Source: Pseudomonadota bacterium (GTDB taxonomy: Bacteria > Pseudomonadota > Alphaproteobacteria > Rhizobiales > Xanthobacteraceae). From it: 64,000 nt of DNA. The stretch spans positions 1-64,000 of the forward strand of contig JAFAGM010000019.1 in assembly GCA_023422775.1 (NCBI GenBank), read 5' to 3'. Positions 53,406 through 62,999 of this stretch are shown in pieces. Below the pieces are notes generated by a model that saw only the letters and a program-made list of their open reading frames with translations, did not search any database and was not told where the DNA came from. Position numbers and translations under genes: made by a program. How positions within the stretch are numbered: the stretch's first letter is position 1; every line of letters begins with the position of its first letter.

Positions 53406-53522
53406 GGCGCTCGATCGCCTATTCCCTCAAACAATCGTGATCGTCGACCGGCTTAAATTGACGAGGCGCTGATTAAGTATTCATCACGCAAAGTCTACTC
53501 CGACTGGGCGGACAGTCGGGTA

Positions 53523-54758
53523 TTGTCCCGATTCGATTCCTCGGACCTGCGAAGTTCTTATTCCCAAATGCATCCGTCAATGAAGGCCGAGCTCGCCGCG
53601 CGAGACGGCGATCTCCGACTCTATCTGCTGCTTGGTATCGCAGCCTGGTTTCTGTTCTTGGATCACGTTCCCCACAACGTGGTCAGTCTGCTGACCATGC
53701 GAAATTTCGGATTCAGCGGTGCCGCCGATCTTTTCGTGTTTGTCGGCGGCTATACGGCCTCAATTTTCTACGGAAGGATGATGCTCGAACGTGGGCTGGT
53801 CGTGACGGCGACCCGCATTTTCAAACGGCTGTGGCAGCTTTACGTCGCCTATGTCGTCCTGTTTGTGGTCTATATCGAACTCATCGGGTATGTTGCGGGC
53901 AAATCGAGCGCTTCCGCGCTGATCGGCGAATTCAACGTTACGGGCATCATCGATCATACGATCCGCACGCTGATTCACGGCCTTCTGCTCCAGGCCAAGC
54001 CGCTCAATCTCGAAGTGCTGCAACTGTTCATCGTCCTGATGGCGTTCTTTCCGCTCGTGCTGCTTGGCATGATGCGCCGGCCGAACCTCACGATGGCGGC
54101 GTCGATTTCGGTCTACTTCGCCGCTCGCCAGCTCGACTGGAACCTGTCTTCATTTCCCGACGGACGCTGGTCCTTGAATCCGTTTTGCTGGCAGTTGCTG
54201 TTTGTGTTCGGAGCCTGGCTTGCCTCGATCAACGCCCGACATAAACAAGCCTTCAGTGCGCTCCACGATTTCGGGATCCTGCGTGTTGCAGCGTGGCTGT
54301 ATCTGGCATTTTCGCTGGCCGTGACGACGTCAGGAAGATTCCCGCAATTGGCCGGGATCGTCCCGGATTACCTGCACGATGTTCTTCTTCCCGACCAGAG
54401 GGAGAACCTCGTTCCATACCGGGTCCTCCATTTCCTCGCGCTGGTGTTTCTCTTTACCCATGTGGTGCCGCGGGATTGGCATGGCTTCAAATCGCAAGCA
54501 CTGCAGCCGGTCATCAAGTGCGGCGAGGAATGGCTGCCGGTCTTCTGCGCCGGCGTGTTTCTTTCGTTTGCCGCCCATCTTGTCCTGATCACGGGACCGA
54601 ACCTGTTGGCGATGCACGTTCTGGTCAGCGTCGGCGGGATTTCGATCATGACGGCCGTCGCCTACTACGCATCCTGGTCCAGGCAGCAGGACCGCAAGCC
54701 CGCGCCACGGCTTCAATCGATGGCCGGACTTCCGAAGGAAGGGCGGCTGGTGAAATAG
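53523..54758 (+). CDS. opgC: OpgC-family membrane protein
   Basis: About 411 residues with around ten membrane segments. DLRLYLLLGIAAWFLFLDHV and PHNVVSLLTMRNFGFSGAAD, then LFVFVGGYTASIFYGRMMLE, are the OpgC marks. OpgC succinylates or otherwise modifies osmoregulated periplasmic glucans. The start is uncertain: TTG at 53523 or ATG at 53568 or 53580. No opgG or opgH is in the window. Confidence 0.9.
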   Translation: MSRFDSSDLRSSYSQMHPSMKAELAARDGDLRLYLLLGIAAWFLFLDHVPHNVVSLLTMRNFGFSGAADLFVFVGGYTASIFYGRMMLERGLVVTATRIFKRLWQLYVAYVVLFVVYIELIGYVAGKSSASALIGEFNVTGIIDHTIRTLIHGLLLQAKPLNLEVLQLFIVLMAFFPLVLLGMMRRPNLTMAASISVYFAARQLDWNLSSFPDGRWSLNPFCWQLLFVFGAWLASINARHKQAFSALHDFGILRVAAWLYLAFSLAVTTSGRFPQLAGIVPDYLHDVLLPDQRENLVPYRVLHFLALVFLFTHVVPRDWHGFKSQALQPVIKCGEEWLPVFCAGVFLSFAAHLVLITGPNLLAMHVLVSVGGISIMTAVAYYASWSRQQDRKPAPRLQSMAGLPKEGRLVK

Positions 54759-54862
54759 TTCGTGCCGGCTTGTCCCTTCTTATATCTGAGCTTCCGGCGC
54801 AACCCCTCTCGATCCATCGGGAATCTGCCAGCTTCAGTTCCCGACGGCGTAGAACCGATCGG

Positions 54863-56095
54863 CTAAACTCGCTCGATAATGATTGCCGGCGCCATGCCGC
54901 CGGCAGCGCACATCGTCACCAGGCCGCGCCTGAGGTCGCGCCGCTCCAGTTCGTCGAGCACTGTTCCGATCAGGATCGATCCGGTCGCGCCGATCGGATG
55001 GCCAAGCGCGATCGAGCCGCCGTTGACATTGACCTTGTCGCGATCGAGTTTGAGATCGCGGATGAACTTTTCGGCGACGACCGCAAAGGCCTCGTTGATC
55101 TCGAACAGGTCGATATCGTCGAGCGTGAGCCCTGCCTTGGCCAGCACCTTGCGGGCAGCCGGCACCGGCGCGTTCAGCATCAAGGTCGGGGAGTCCCCCA
55201 TGTTCGCCATTGCCACAACGCGCGCGCGGGGCTTCAGGCCGTGCGCCTTGGCGTAACTCGGCGACGCCAGCAGGATGGCCGCCGAACCATCGACGACACC
55301 AGAGGAATTGCCTGCGTGATGCACGAAGTTGATGTCGAGATCGGGATACTTGTCCAGAATAAGTTTCCGATAGGTCGTGCCCTTGTCGTCGAGCGCATAG
55401 TCCGCGATTGCCGGGAAGGCCGGCTTCAACCCAGCCAATCCTTCCATCGTGGTCTGCGGCCGTGGGTATTCCTCGCGGTCCAGGGCAAGGCTGCCGTCCT
55501 CGCGGTAGACGGGCACGAGGCTCTTGTCGAAGTGGCCGCCCTTGATCGCCGCAGCCGCCCGCTTCTGGCTTTCGAGGCCAAGTTCGTCGACTTCCTGCCG
55601 CATGATGCCCTCGAGCGTAGCGACCGCATCGGCGCAGACTCCCTGATGCGACTGCGGATGCCTGGCACGGAGGCGAAGGTTGCCGTTGTCCATCATGAAC
55701 GGCCCCTCGCCGCGGCGGCCCTCCATCGACATCATCTCGGTGCCGCCCGCGATCACGAGATCCTCGGAACCCGACATGATGGAATTGGCCGCCATGTTGA
55801 CGCTGGTGATGCCGGAACCGCAAAACCGATCAAGCGTGACGGCGCTGGCGCGCACGTCATAGCCGGCATCGAGCGCCGACATGCGGCCGAGATCGCCGCT
55901 CTGCTGGCCCCGCTGCGAGCTGGTGCCCCAGACGATGTCGTCGACATCCGCGGTGTCGATGCCGGTACGATCGGCTAGCGCGCGCAAGACCGCTGCGCCG
56001 AGCTGCTGCGGATGAATACCAGACAAGGCGCCCTTGCCGGCCTTGCCGATACCGCGTGGCGTCCTGCATGCATCGATGATCAGCGCATCAACCAT
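54863..56095 (-). CDS. Acetyl-CoA acetyltransferase (thiolase)
   Basis: A 410-residue thiolase: the nucleophilic Cys in TLDRFCGSGITSVNMAANSI, NEAFAVVAEKF, the His in GGSIALGHPIGATGS and the second Cys in VTMCAAGGMAPA. It cleaves 3-oxoacyl-CoA or condenses acetyl-CoA. The ATG at 56095 has GAGGGAA upstream. It is the last gene of the minus-strand catabolic operon, 83 bp after the CitE-like gene. Confidence 0.95.
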   Translation of the reverse strand: MVDALIIDACRTPRGIGKAGKGALSGIHPQQLGAAVLRALADRTGIDTADVDDIVWGTSSQRGQQSGDLGRMSALDAGYDVRASAVTLDRFCGSGITSVNMAANSIMSGSEDLVIAGGTEMMSMEGRRGEGPFMMDNGNLRLRARHPQSHQGVCADAVATLEGIMRQEVDELGLESQKRAAAAIKGGHFDKSLVPVYREDGSLALDREEYPRPQTTMEGLAGLKPAFPAIADYALDDKGTTYRKLILDKYPDLDINFVHHAGNSSGVVDGSAAILLASPSYAKAHGLKPRARVVAMANMGDSPTLMLNAPVPAARKVLAKAGLTLDDIDLFEINEAFAVVAEKFIRDLKLDRDKVNVNGGSIALGHPIGATGSILIGTVLDELERRDLRRGLVTMCAAGGMAPAIIIERV

Positions 56096-56178
56096 GGTGT
56101 TTCCCTCAAAACCTGTCGATTGGCGGCATTTGCCGCCGATCAAGCGACAAAGTCAATCCAGTCCGGCGCAGCCGGATT

Positions 56179-57039
56179 TCACTGCCGCCCTCTCAGCGCC
56201 AGGATATTCTCCGCCGCGCGCAGATGCGGCTTGTCGATCATCTTGCCGTCGATCTTCACGACGCCCGACGTCGGATTGTCGTTGAACGACTTGACCACTT
56301 TTTCCGACCAGGCGACTTCCTCGTCCGTCGGCATGAAGGCGGCGTTGACGACGTCGACATGCTTGGGATGGATCACCGCCTTGGCGAGGAAACCGTCCTG
56401 CCGCGCGGCAATCGCCTCTTCCCGGAGTGCGTCGAGGTCATTGATATCGGTCGCGATAGTGTCGATGGCGACCACGCCGGCCGCCGCCGCGCTGATCAGG
56501 CAGAGATCACGCGCCAGCAGGAACGGTCCGTGGTAGCGCCCGGCGGTCCGGTTTCGCGACGCGCCCAGCGAAGCCGCGAGATCCTCGGCGCCCCACATCA
56601 TGCCCCACAGCCGTGGGCTCATGTTTTCGAAGTCCAGCAGCTTGAGGACTGCCCTCGCCGTCTCGGTTGCCACGGTAACGATTCTCGTCGATCCATGTTC
56701 GATCCCGGCGGCAGCCTCGAAGGCATCGAGATAGAGCGACAGGCGGTTGACGTCGGCGGCGCCGGCGCATTTCGGCAGCACGATTCCGTCAGGCCGGCCC
56801 GGCATGACGGACGCAAGGTCGCCAAGCGTCATGCCGGTATCGAGCGCGTTGACGCGGATATAGCATTTCTGGTTCGGATTCCTTGCATCGAGCATCTCGC
56901 GAACCGTGCGTCGCGCGCCGACCTTTTCGTCCGGCGCGATCGAATCCTCGAGGTCGAGGATCAGCGCATCGGCCGCGGTCTTTTTGGCATTCTCAAACTT
57001 GCGCTGGCTGTCGCCGGGAACGAACAGGAACGATCTCAT
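56179..57039 (-). CDS. CitE-like HpcH/HpaI-family acyl-CoA lyase
   Basis: A 286-residue TIM-barrel lyase. MRSFLFVPGDSQRKFENAKK and ADALILDLEDSIAPDEKVGA at the N-terminus, and WGAEDLAASLGASRNRTAG with the metal-binding Glu-Asp pair, are family marks; KAVIHPKHVDVVNAAFMPTD follows. Members cleave malyl-, methylmalyl- or citramalyl-CoA. No other citrate lyase subunit is encoded nearby, so it acts alone. The MaoC-like gene ends 4 bp upstream. Confidence 0.92.
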   Translation of the reverse strand: MRSFLFVPGDSQRKFENAKKTAADALILDLEDSIAPDEKVGARRTVREMLDARNPNQKCYIRVNALDTGMTLGDLASVMPGRPDGIVLPKCAGAADVNRLSLYLDAFEAAAGIEHGSTRIVTVATETARAVLKLLDFENMSPRLWGMMWGAEDLAASLGASRNRTAGRYHGPFLLARDLCLISAAAAGVVAIDTIATDINDLDALREEAIAARQDGFLAKAVIHPKHVDVVNAAFMPTDEEVAWSEKVVKSFNDNPTSGVVKIDGKMIDKPHLRAAENILALRGRQ

Positions 57040-57043
57040 CGCC

Positions 57044-57499
57044 TCACGCCTTCGGCTTGCAGTGCATCAGGCCGGTACGGCGGCAGCTTGCCACCACCTC
57101 GCCGCGCTGGTTGGTCATGGTGTGCTCGAACTCGACGATGCCCTGGGTCGGCCGCGACTTGCTGGCGCGCTTCGAGATGATCTTGGTGTGCGCCTTCAGC
57201 GTGTCGCCGTGAAACACCGGCTTCGGGAACTTGACGTCGGTCATGCCCAGATTGCCGATCGTAGTGCCGAGCGTCGTATCGTAGACGCTCATGCCGATCA
57301 TGATGCCGAGCGTATAGAGGCTGTTGAACAGCCGCTGGCCGAACTCGGTATTCTCGGAGAAATGCGCATCGATATGCAGCGGCTGCGGGTTCATGGTCAG
57401 CAGGCTGAACATCGTGTTGTCCATCTCGGTGACCGTTCGGGAGAACTCATGATGGAACTCGCGGCCTACCTCGAATTCCTCGAAATACAATCCCGCCAT
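57044..57499 (-). CDS. MaoC-like (R)-type enoyl-CoA hydratase
   Basis: A 151-residue hot-dog-fold protein: YFEEFEVGREFHHEFSRTVT, then NPQPLHIDAHFSENTEFGQR with the catalytic Asp/His pair, and KFPKPVFHGDTLKAHTKIIS. It hydrates a 2-enoyl-CoA, possibly a mesaconyl- or itaconyl-type CoA given the CitE partner. The start overlaps the crotonase stop by one base. Confidence 0.92.
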   Translation of the reverse strand: MAGLYFEEFEVGREFHHEFSRTVTEMDNTMFSLLTMNPQPLHIDAHFSENTEFGQRLFNSLYTLGIMIGMSVYDTTLGTTIGNLGMTDVKFPKPVFHGDTLKAHTKIISKRASKSRPTQGIVEFEHTMTNQRGEVVASCRRTGLMHCKPKA

Positions 57500-58275
57500 C
57501 AGCGCCCTCTGTAGTTGGGCGTCCGCTTCTCGACGAACGCATTCAGGCCTTCCTGACAATCTTCCGTCGTTGCGACCAGCGCGAAACTCTCGGCTGCGTT
57601 TTCCACCGACCGGCGGAAGTCGGCATCGACCGCCCGCATGAAGGCATCGCGGCCGATCCTCATGACGATGGGCGATTTGGTGGCAAGCTTCCGCGCAATC
57701 TCCTGCGCCCGGTCAAGCGCGGTTCCCTTCGGTACCACCTCGCTGAGAAGCCCCATGCGGAAGGCCATCGCGGCATCAAATGGCTCACCGAGGAAGAGTG
57801 GCCCAAAAGCCTGATGCTTCCCGACCAGCCGCGGCAACTGCACGAAATGAATCGCCGGGATCAATCCGACATCGATCTCGGGATAGCCGAAGGTCGAACC
57901 ATCGCCGGCGACGATCATGTCGCACGAGATCGCGATCGTCATGCCGCCGGCGCGAACCGCGCCGTCGATGGCGGCGATGGTCGGCTTGCCCATGCGATAT
58001 TGGGTATCGTTGAGCGCGAAATACAACCGCTCGAGGAACTTCTTGGTCTCGATCCCGGGCTTGCCCCTGACGATGTCGAGATCGAGCCCGGCACAAAACA
58101 CCTTGTGTGCGCTGCCGATGACGACGGCGCGAACCGTTTCGTCGTCTCTGGCCTTCGCCAGCGCCGCCAACAGCGCATCGATCAATTGCATGCTCAGCGC
58201 GTTGACCGGCGGGCGATCCAGCATGATCTCCGCTATATTGCCGGAGACGGAGTAACGAACGAGATCTTCACTCAT
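57499..58275 (-). CDS. Enoyl-CoA hydratase/isomerase family protein
   Basis: A 258-residue crotonase-fold protein: DRPPVNALSMQLIDALLAAL, VFCAGLDLDIVRGKPG and DGAVRAGGMTIAISCDMIVA. The loop FGYPEIDVGLIPAIHFVQLP has one conserved Glu. It ends KRTPNYRGR. It overlaps the CoA-transferase gene by 4 bp and the MaoC-like gene by one base, so the operon is tightly coupled. Confidence 0.92.
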   Translation of the reverse strand: MSEDLVRYSVSGNIAEIMLDRPPVNALSMQLIDALLAALAKARDDETVRAVVIGSAHKVFCAGLDLDIVRGKPGIETKKFLERLYFALNDTQYRMGKPTIAAIDGAVRAGGMTIAISCDMIVAGDGSTFGYPEIDVGLIPAIHFVQLPRLVGKHQAFGPLFLGEPFDAAMAFRMGLLSEVVPKGTALDRAQEIARKLATKSPIVMRIGRDAFMRAVDADFRRSVENAAESFALVATTEDCQEGLNAFVEKRTPNYRGR

Positions 58276-59486
58276 GCTATGCCTCCGCTGGCCTGACGGA
58301 CCGCGCCGGCCTTGACCAGATCGTCAATGGCGCCGCGTTCGAACCCTGCTTCCAGCAGTACTCCGTAGCTGTCCTGTCCGATATCCGGCGCCGGGCATAG
58401 CTGATCCTCCGAACGGCTTGCGATGCCCGGCGTCCGCGGCGAATACACCGGACCCACGCCCGGCGTTTGCTGGCAGACCGCCGCCGCGGTCGCCTCGACA
58501 TGGACGTTGCGCAGCCATTCGCCGGGATTGAGGATCCTTTCCGCAATCAGATCGGCGGCATGCAGCCGCGACAACCAGACATCCGTCGGCTGCGTCAGAA
58601 ACACCTCGCGCAGTTGCGGGATCAACACATCGACGGCATCCGCCCGCCGCGCAAAATCCGCGAACCGCGGATCGCTGGCAAGGTCCTCACGTCCGATCGC
58701 CGCACACAGCCGCTTGTACTGCGGCTCGTTCACCAGCGTGACCATCATCCAGCCGTCGGTTGTCTGATATGAACCCGCCGGCACATTGAGGGCGCGCGGC
58801 GCGCCGCCCTCCAGAATATGTTCGGCGACCTTGTGGCCGAGCAAGGCGGATGTCGACTGGCAGAGATTGACGTCGATCCAGCGCCCGGTGCCGACGGTTG
58901 CGCGCGCGAACAAAGTCGTCGCGATCGCCTGGAAGGCATAGACGCCGGTGACGACGTCGGAGATCGTGGTTCCTGCCCGGTGCGGGGTGCCGTCGTTGCC
59001 GACGTTGATCGATACGAAGCCGGAAAATGCCTGCGCCACGGAATCCGAGCCCGGCCGTTTCGAGTAAGGGCCGCTCTGCCCGAACGCGCTGACCGAGAGA
59101 TAGATCAGTCCGGGATTGTCGCGCGACAATTCCTCGTAACCGATCCCGAGCCGCGCAGCCACGCCGGGCCGAAAACCTTCGATCAGGACATCGCATTCCC
59201 TCGCCAGCCGCCGGGCGATTGCGATCCCGTCCCTCTGCTTCATGTCGAGGCAGAGGCTGCGCTTGCCGCGATTGTAGACCGCCGACAGCGTGGTATGGCT
59301 GCCATAGGTCGTGCCGAGAAATCGCGACCAATCCCCTTCGGGTGGCTCAACCTTGATGACGTCAGCCCCGTACACGCCGAGCAGCATCGCGCAATAGGGC
59401 GAGGCGATGCCCTGCCCGAAATCCAGCACGCGCAGGCCGCGATACGGCGCCTCATGCGTCGGCGATAGCTTGCGTTCCATGGTCAT
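58272..59486 (-). CDS. CaiB/BaiF-family (class III) CoA-transferase
   Basis: A 404-residue CoA-transferase: GLRVLDFGQGIASPYCAMLL, GADVIKVEPPEGDWSRFLGT and LSAVYNRGKRSLCLDMKQRD; the conserved Asp is in GTTISDVVTGVYAFQAIATT. It would activate the acid imported by the adjacent Liv transporter. GGGAG precedes the ATG at 59486, 25 bp after the livF stop. Confidence 0.93.
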   Translation of the reverse strand: MTMERKLSPTHEAPYRGLRVLDFGQGIASPYCAMLLGVYGADVIKVEPPEGDWSRFLGTTYGSHTTLSAVYNRGKRSLCLDMKQRDGIAIARRLARECDVLIEGFRPGVAARLGIGYEELSRDNPGLIYLSVSAFGQSGPYSKRPGSDSVAQAFSGFVSINVGNDGTPHRAGTTISDVVTGVYAFQAIATTLFARATVGTGRWIDVNLCQSTSALLGHKVAEHILEGGAPRALNVPAGSYQTTDGWMMVTLVNEPQYKRLCAAIGREDLASDPRFADFARRADAVDVLIPQLREVFLTQPTDVWLSRLHAADLIAERILNPGEWLRNVHVEATAAAVCQQTPGVGPVYSPRTPGIASRSEDQLCPAPDIGQDSYGVLLEAGFERGAIDDLVKAGAVRQASGGIA

Positions 59487-59511
59487 GTCATCTCCCGGAT
59501 CGGGCCGAAAG

Positions 59512-60228
59512 CTACAGCGCGAGGTAGCGCTGACGAATGTTTTCGTTGGCTTTCAGCTCTTCGATCCCGGATGTGTAGACGATCTGGCCCTTGTCGATAA
59601 CCGTCGCGTGGCTCGCAAGGCCAAGGCAAAAATGCATGTTCTGCTCGGCGATCAGCACCGTGGCCCCGGTGCCCCGCAACTGCCGCAGCAATTCGCCGAT
59701 CCGCTGGACGATGATGGGGGCCAGCCCTTCGCTCGGCTCGTCCAGCAGCAGCAGCGCGGGATTGCCCATCAGCGTGCGCGCAATGGCCAGCATCTGCTGT
59801 TCGCCGCCCGACAGCCGCCCCGCGATCCGGTACCGCAGCGGCTCCAGCAGCGGAAACAGGTCGTAAATGCGCCGGATCGACCATTCGTCCTCGCCGTTGG
59901 GCCCCTTCTTGGCGCCGATCACCAGATTGTCCTCGACCGTGTGCTCGGGGAAGATCTGGCGGTCCTCCGGCACGAAGCCGAGACCGGCGCGCGCAATATG
60001 GTGCGGCTTCAGCCCGGACACCACCCGGCCCTTCAGGGTGACCTGGCCGCGGCGCGCGGGAGCGAGCCCCATGATCGCCTTCATGGTCGTCGATTTCCCG
60101 GCGCCGTTGCGGCCGAGCAGCGCCATGGTCTCGCCCTGCCGCACCGAAAGACCGACACCGAACAGTATCTGGCTGGTGCCGTAATAGACGTCGAGATCCT
60201 CGACCTGCACCACCGGCTGCGTACTCAT
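59512..60228 (-). CDS. livF: Liv-type ABC transporter ATPase, LivF
   Basis: A 238-residue ATPase: Walker A GRNGAGKSTTMK, FVPEDRQIFPEHTVEDNLVI, signature RLSGGEQQMLAIARTLM, Walker B LLLLDEPSEGLAPI and VLIAEQNMHFCL. Full-length and canonical, unlike the shorter LivF at 21653-22312. It overlaps livG by 4 bp. Confidence 0.96.
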   Translation of the reverse strand: MSTQPVVQVEDLDVYYGTSQILFGVGLSVRQGETMALLGRNGAGKSTTMKAIMGLAPARRGQVTLKGRVVSGLKPHHIARAGLGFVPEDRQIFPEHTVEDNLVIGAKKGPNGEDEWSIRRIYDLFPLLEPLRYRIAGRLSGGEQQMLAIARTLMGNPALLLLDEPSEGLAPIIVQRIGELLRQLRGTGATVLIAEQNMHFCLGLASHATVIDKGQIVYTSGIEELKANENIRQRYLAL

Positions 60229-60983
60229 ATCGCAGCTCCGGCGTGGTGTTCGGTGCCGAGATAGGCCTCGATCACCGCTTCGTTGCGGCGGATTGCATCC
60301 GGCGTGCCGGTTGCAAGAATACGGCCGTAGCAGAGCACGACGATCTCGGGCGCGATCTGGAACACGATATCCATGTCGTGCTCGATGAACACCACGGTGA
60401 TCTTCTGCTTCTCCCAGAGTTCCCTCACCTTGTCGATCATCCGCCAGCGCTCTTCGGTACCCATGCCGGCGGTAGGCTCATCGAGCAGCAACACCTTGGG
60501 ATCGAGCACCAGCGCCAATGCGATATCGAGCAGCTTCTGGTCGCCATGCGAAAGCGTTGCCGCGGTCCGATCCCGCTTGCCGGCGAGCCCCAGCAATTCC
60601 ATCGCATGCTCGGCACGGTCGCGCGTCTCGGCCAGCGGAAACCGGCGATGCAGCACGCCAGCGCGGCGCTGGTCGGCGCAAACTGCGGCGAGCATCGTCT
60701 CATGCACTGTCAGCGAGGGAAAAATGCTCGCGACCTGAAACGCCCGGCCGATGCCATGTCGCACGATCTCCGGTGGCGAACGTCCGGCCAAGTCGACGCC
60801 GTTGAGCAAAATCTGACCGGAATCGGGCCTCAGGGCGCCCGTGATCAGGTTGAAGAACGTGCTCTTGCCGGCGCCATTGGGGCCGATCACGGCGGTGAGC
60901 GAACCGGCAGCGAAATCCAGCGAGACATTGTCGGTCGCCTTGACGCCGCCGAACGATTTGGAAAGGGAGCGTATCTCCAGCAT
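60225..60983 (-). CDS. livG: Liv-type ABC transporter ATPase, LivG
   Basis: A 252-residue ATPase starting MLEIRSLSKSFGGVKATDNV, with Walker A GPNGAGKSTFFN, the signature region AATLSHGDQKLLDIALALVL (SHGDQ in place of SGGQ), Walker B VLLLDEPTAGMG and VFIEHDMDIVF. GGGGAG precedes the ATG at 60983, 2 bp after the livM stop. Confidence 0.96.
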   Translation of the reverse strand: MLEIRSLSKSFGGVKATDNVSLDFAAGSLTAVIGPNGAGKSTFFNLITGALRPDSGQILLNGVDLAGRSPPEIVRHGIGRAFQVASIFPSLTVHETMLAAVCADQRRAGVLHRRFPLAETRDRAEHAMELLGLAGKRDRTAATLSHGDQKLLDIALALVLDPKVLLLDEPTAGMGTEERWRMIDKVRELWEKQKITVVFIEHDMDIVFQIAPEIVVLCYGRILATGTPDAIRRNEAVIEAYLGTEHHAGAAI

Positions 60984-60985
60984 GG

Positions 60986-62005
60986 CTAGCCACGCTCCCC
61001 GGACGAACCCCGGCGTTGCGCGTACCACTCGAAGACGAAATCCATCAGGCCCTTTCGCAGGCCGATAGCAAAAAACAGGATCACGATCCCGAGCACGATG
61101 CCGTGATATTCGGTCAGGCGCGTCACGGTGTCGTTGAGGATCAGCAGCAGGACGGTGCCGACCATCGGCCCGAGGAACGTGGTGACGCCACCCAGCATGT
61201 TGATGAAGATGCCCTCGCCGGAAATCGTCCAGTAGGCGAATTCGGGATAGGCGCCCGAGACGAACAGCGCCATGATCATGCCGCCGGTCGAGGCAAACAG
61301 CGCAGCCAGCACGAAGATCGTGAGCTTGGCCCGCCAGACGTCGATGCCGATGAAGCTGGCACGGTTAGCGTTGTCACGGATCATCCGCAAGGTATAGCCG
61401 AACGGCGATTGCGTGATCTCGCGCATCAGCAAGAGCCCGATCACCAGAAGCGCGCAGCTTACGATGTAGAGATGGTTGTGGTTCGCCAGATCGATGCCAA
61501 GGAAAGGCGGGCGCGGAATGCCGCCGCGCAGGCCCTGATCACCACCGGTCAGCGATACCCAGGACAGGATCGTGCTGTGGATCAGCATCTGGAACGCCAG
61601 CGTGACGAAAGCAAAATAGATTTCCTTGAGCCGCACGCAGATCGCGCCGATTACCGTGGCGAAAATGGCAGTAATGACAAGAGCTGCCACGAAGGCGACC
61701 GGCACCGGAACACCGCTGCGCTGCATGAGCAACCCAAAACTGTAGGCGCCGAGGCCGAAGAACATGCCATGGCCGAACGAGACCATGCCGGTAAACCCCA
61801 CCAGCAGGTTGAGCGAAGTCGCGAACAATCCGAAAGCGGAGCAGCGGATCACGAAGTCGAGCAGCGCCTTGCTGCCAGTCAGCATCGGCAGGACCGCCAG
61901 CACCGCGAAAGCGGCGAGCGCGACCCCTACGTCGAAATAGCGCGCACGCTGCCGATTTACACTCCTCGGCACGGCAGCGGCCTGTTCGGCCTGCAGCTCG
62001 GTCAT
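60986..62005 (-). CDS. livM: Liv-type ABC transporter permease, LivM
   Basis: A 339-residue permease: CSAFGLFATSLNLLVGFTGM, VSFGHGMFFGLGAYSFGLLM and SPFGYTLRMIRDNANRASFI (ATPase contact loop). The ATG at 62005 overlaps the livH stop by 4 bp; a long open frame upstream is only a shadow of livH. The soluble N-terminal extension of about 30 residues is basic. Confidence 0.95.
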   Translation of the reverse strand: MTELQAEQAAAVPRSVNRQRARYFDVGVALAAFAVLAVLPMLTGSKALLDFVIRCSAFGLFATSLNLLVGFTGMVSFGHGMFFGLGAYSFGLLMQRSGVPVPVAFVAALVITAIFATVIGAICVRLKEIYFAFVTLAFQMLIHSTILSWVSLTGGDQGLRGGIPRPPFLGIDLANHNHLYIVSCALLVIGLLLMREITQSPFGYTLRMIRDNANRASFIGIDVWRAKLTIFVLAALFASTGGMIMALFVSGAYPEFAYWTISGEGIFINMLGGVTTFLGPMVGTVLLLILNDTVTRLTEYHGIVLGIVILFFAIGLRKGLMDFVFEWYAQRRGSSGERG

Positions 62006-62904
62006 GCGACCTCCTTGCCGAACAGGCCGGTCGGCCGCGATACCAGCACGATCACCATGAACAGGTACATCAGCCCTTCCGTGAACAACGGAAAGCCGAG
62101 TGATCCGAACGAACGGATCAGGCCGATCAACAGCGCGCCGATCAGTGCGCCGAGGATCGAGCCCATGCCACCGATGACGGTAACGATGAAGGATTCGATC
62201 AGGACCGAAAATCCCATGCCCGGCGTCAGCGACCGCACCGGCGCCGCAAGCGCCCCGGCCAGCCCCGCCAGCATGCCGCCGAGGGCAAACACCCCGCCAT
62301 AGATCAGGCCGGTGTTGATGCCGAGCGCCGATACCATGCCCGGATTGTGCGCAGCCGCCCGGATCACCTTGCCCATCCGCGTGCGGGCAAGGCCGAGCCC
62401 GAGGACTACGGCCGCCGCAAGTGCCACGCCGATCAGCAGCAGATAATAGGGCGGCACCACACCGCCTGCGATGAACAGCGGCGGCACCTGGAATGCCGAC
62501 GGCATCCCCATCGACTTGAACTCCGGGCCCCATACCATTCGGACCACGTCGTCGAAGATCAGCACGAAGGCGTAGCACACCAGCAACTGCATCAGCACGT
62601 CGCGGCCGTAGACCCGGCTCATGAACGCGCGCTCGAAGATCAAGCCGAGAATGGCGGTGCCCGCCGCGCCGGACAACATCGCCAGCGCGAAGCTGCCGGT
62701 GAGCTGAAACGTCGTCATCGCGAAATAGGCGCCGAACATATAGAAGGCGCCGTGGCTGAAATTGACGACCTTGAGCACGCCGAAGATCAGCGTCAGCCCG
62801 ACGGCGACGAGAAACAGCAGCATTCCGATGATCAGCCCGCTGGTGGTTTGCGTCACCAGGCAGGCGGGACTGGCGAGGCAGCCGGCGAGTGCGTCGAGAT
62901 CCAC
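62002..62904 (-). CDS. livH: Liv-type ABC transporter permease, LivH
   Basis: A 300-residue permease: TTSGLIIGMLLFLVAVGLTL, IFGVLKVVNFSHGAFYMFGA and SFIVTVIGGMGSILGALIGA. The start is taken as GTG at 62904 without a strong ribosome site. The gap to the binding-protein gene is 95 bp. Confidence 0.94.
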   Translation of the reverse strand: MDLDALAGCLASPACLVTQTTSGLIIGMLLFLVAVGLTLIFGVLKVVNFSHGAFYMFGAYFAMTTFQLTGSFALAMLSGAAGTAILGLIFERAFMSRVYGRDVLMQLLVCYAFVLIFDDVVRMVWGPEFKSMGMPSAFQVPPLFIAGGVVPPYYLLLIGVALAAAVVLGLGLARTRMGKVIRAAAHNPGMVSALGINTGLIYGGVFALGGMLAGLAGALAAPVRSLTPGMGFSVLIESFIVTVIGGMGSILGALIGALLIGLIRSFGSLGFPLFTEGLMYLFMVIVLVSRPTGLFGKEVA

Positions 62905-62999
62905 GACAAGATTCCATTACGGCGAGCCGCAGCGATCGGCGCGCAACAAGCGTCAATGGCCAGCGGCGGCTTCGCGCCGCTGCCGGCTTTGCGTCAGTC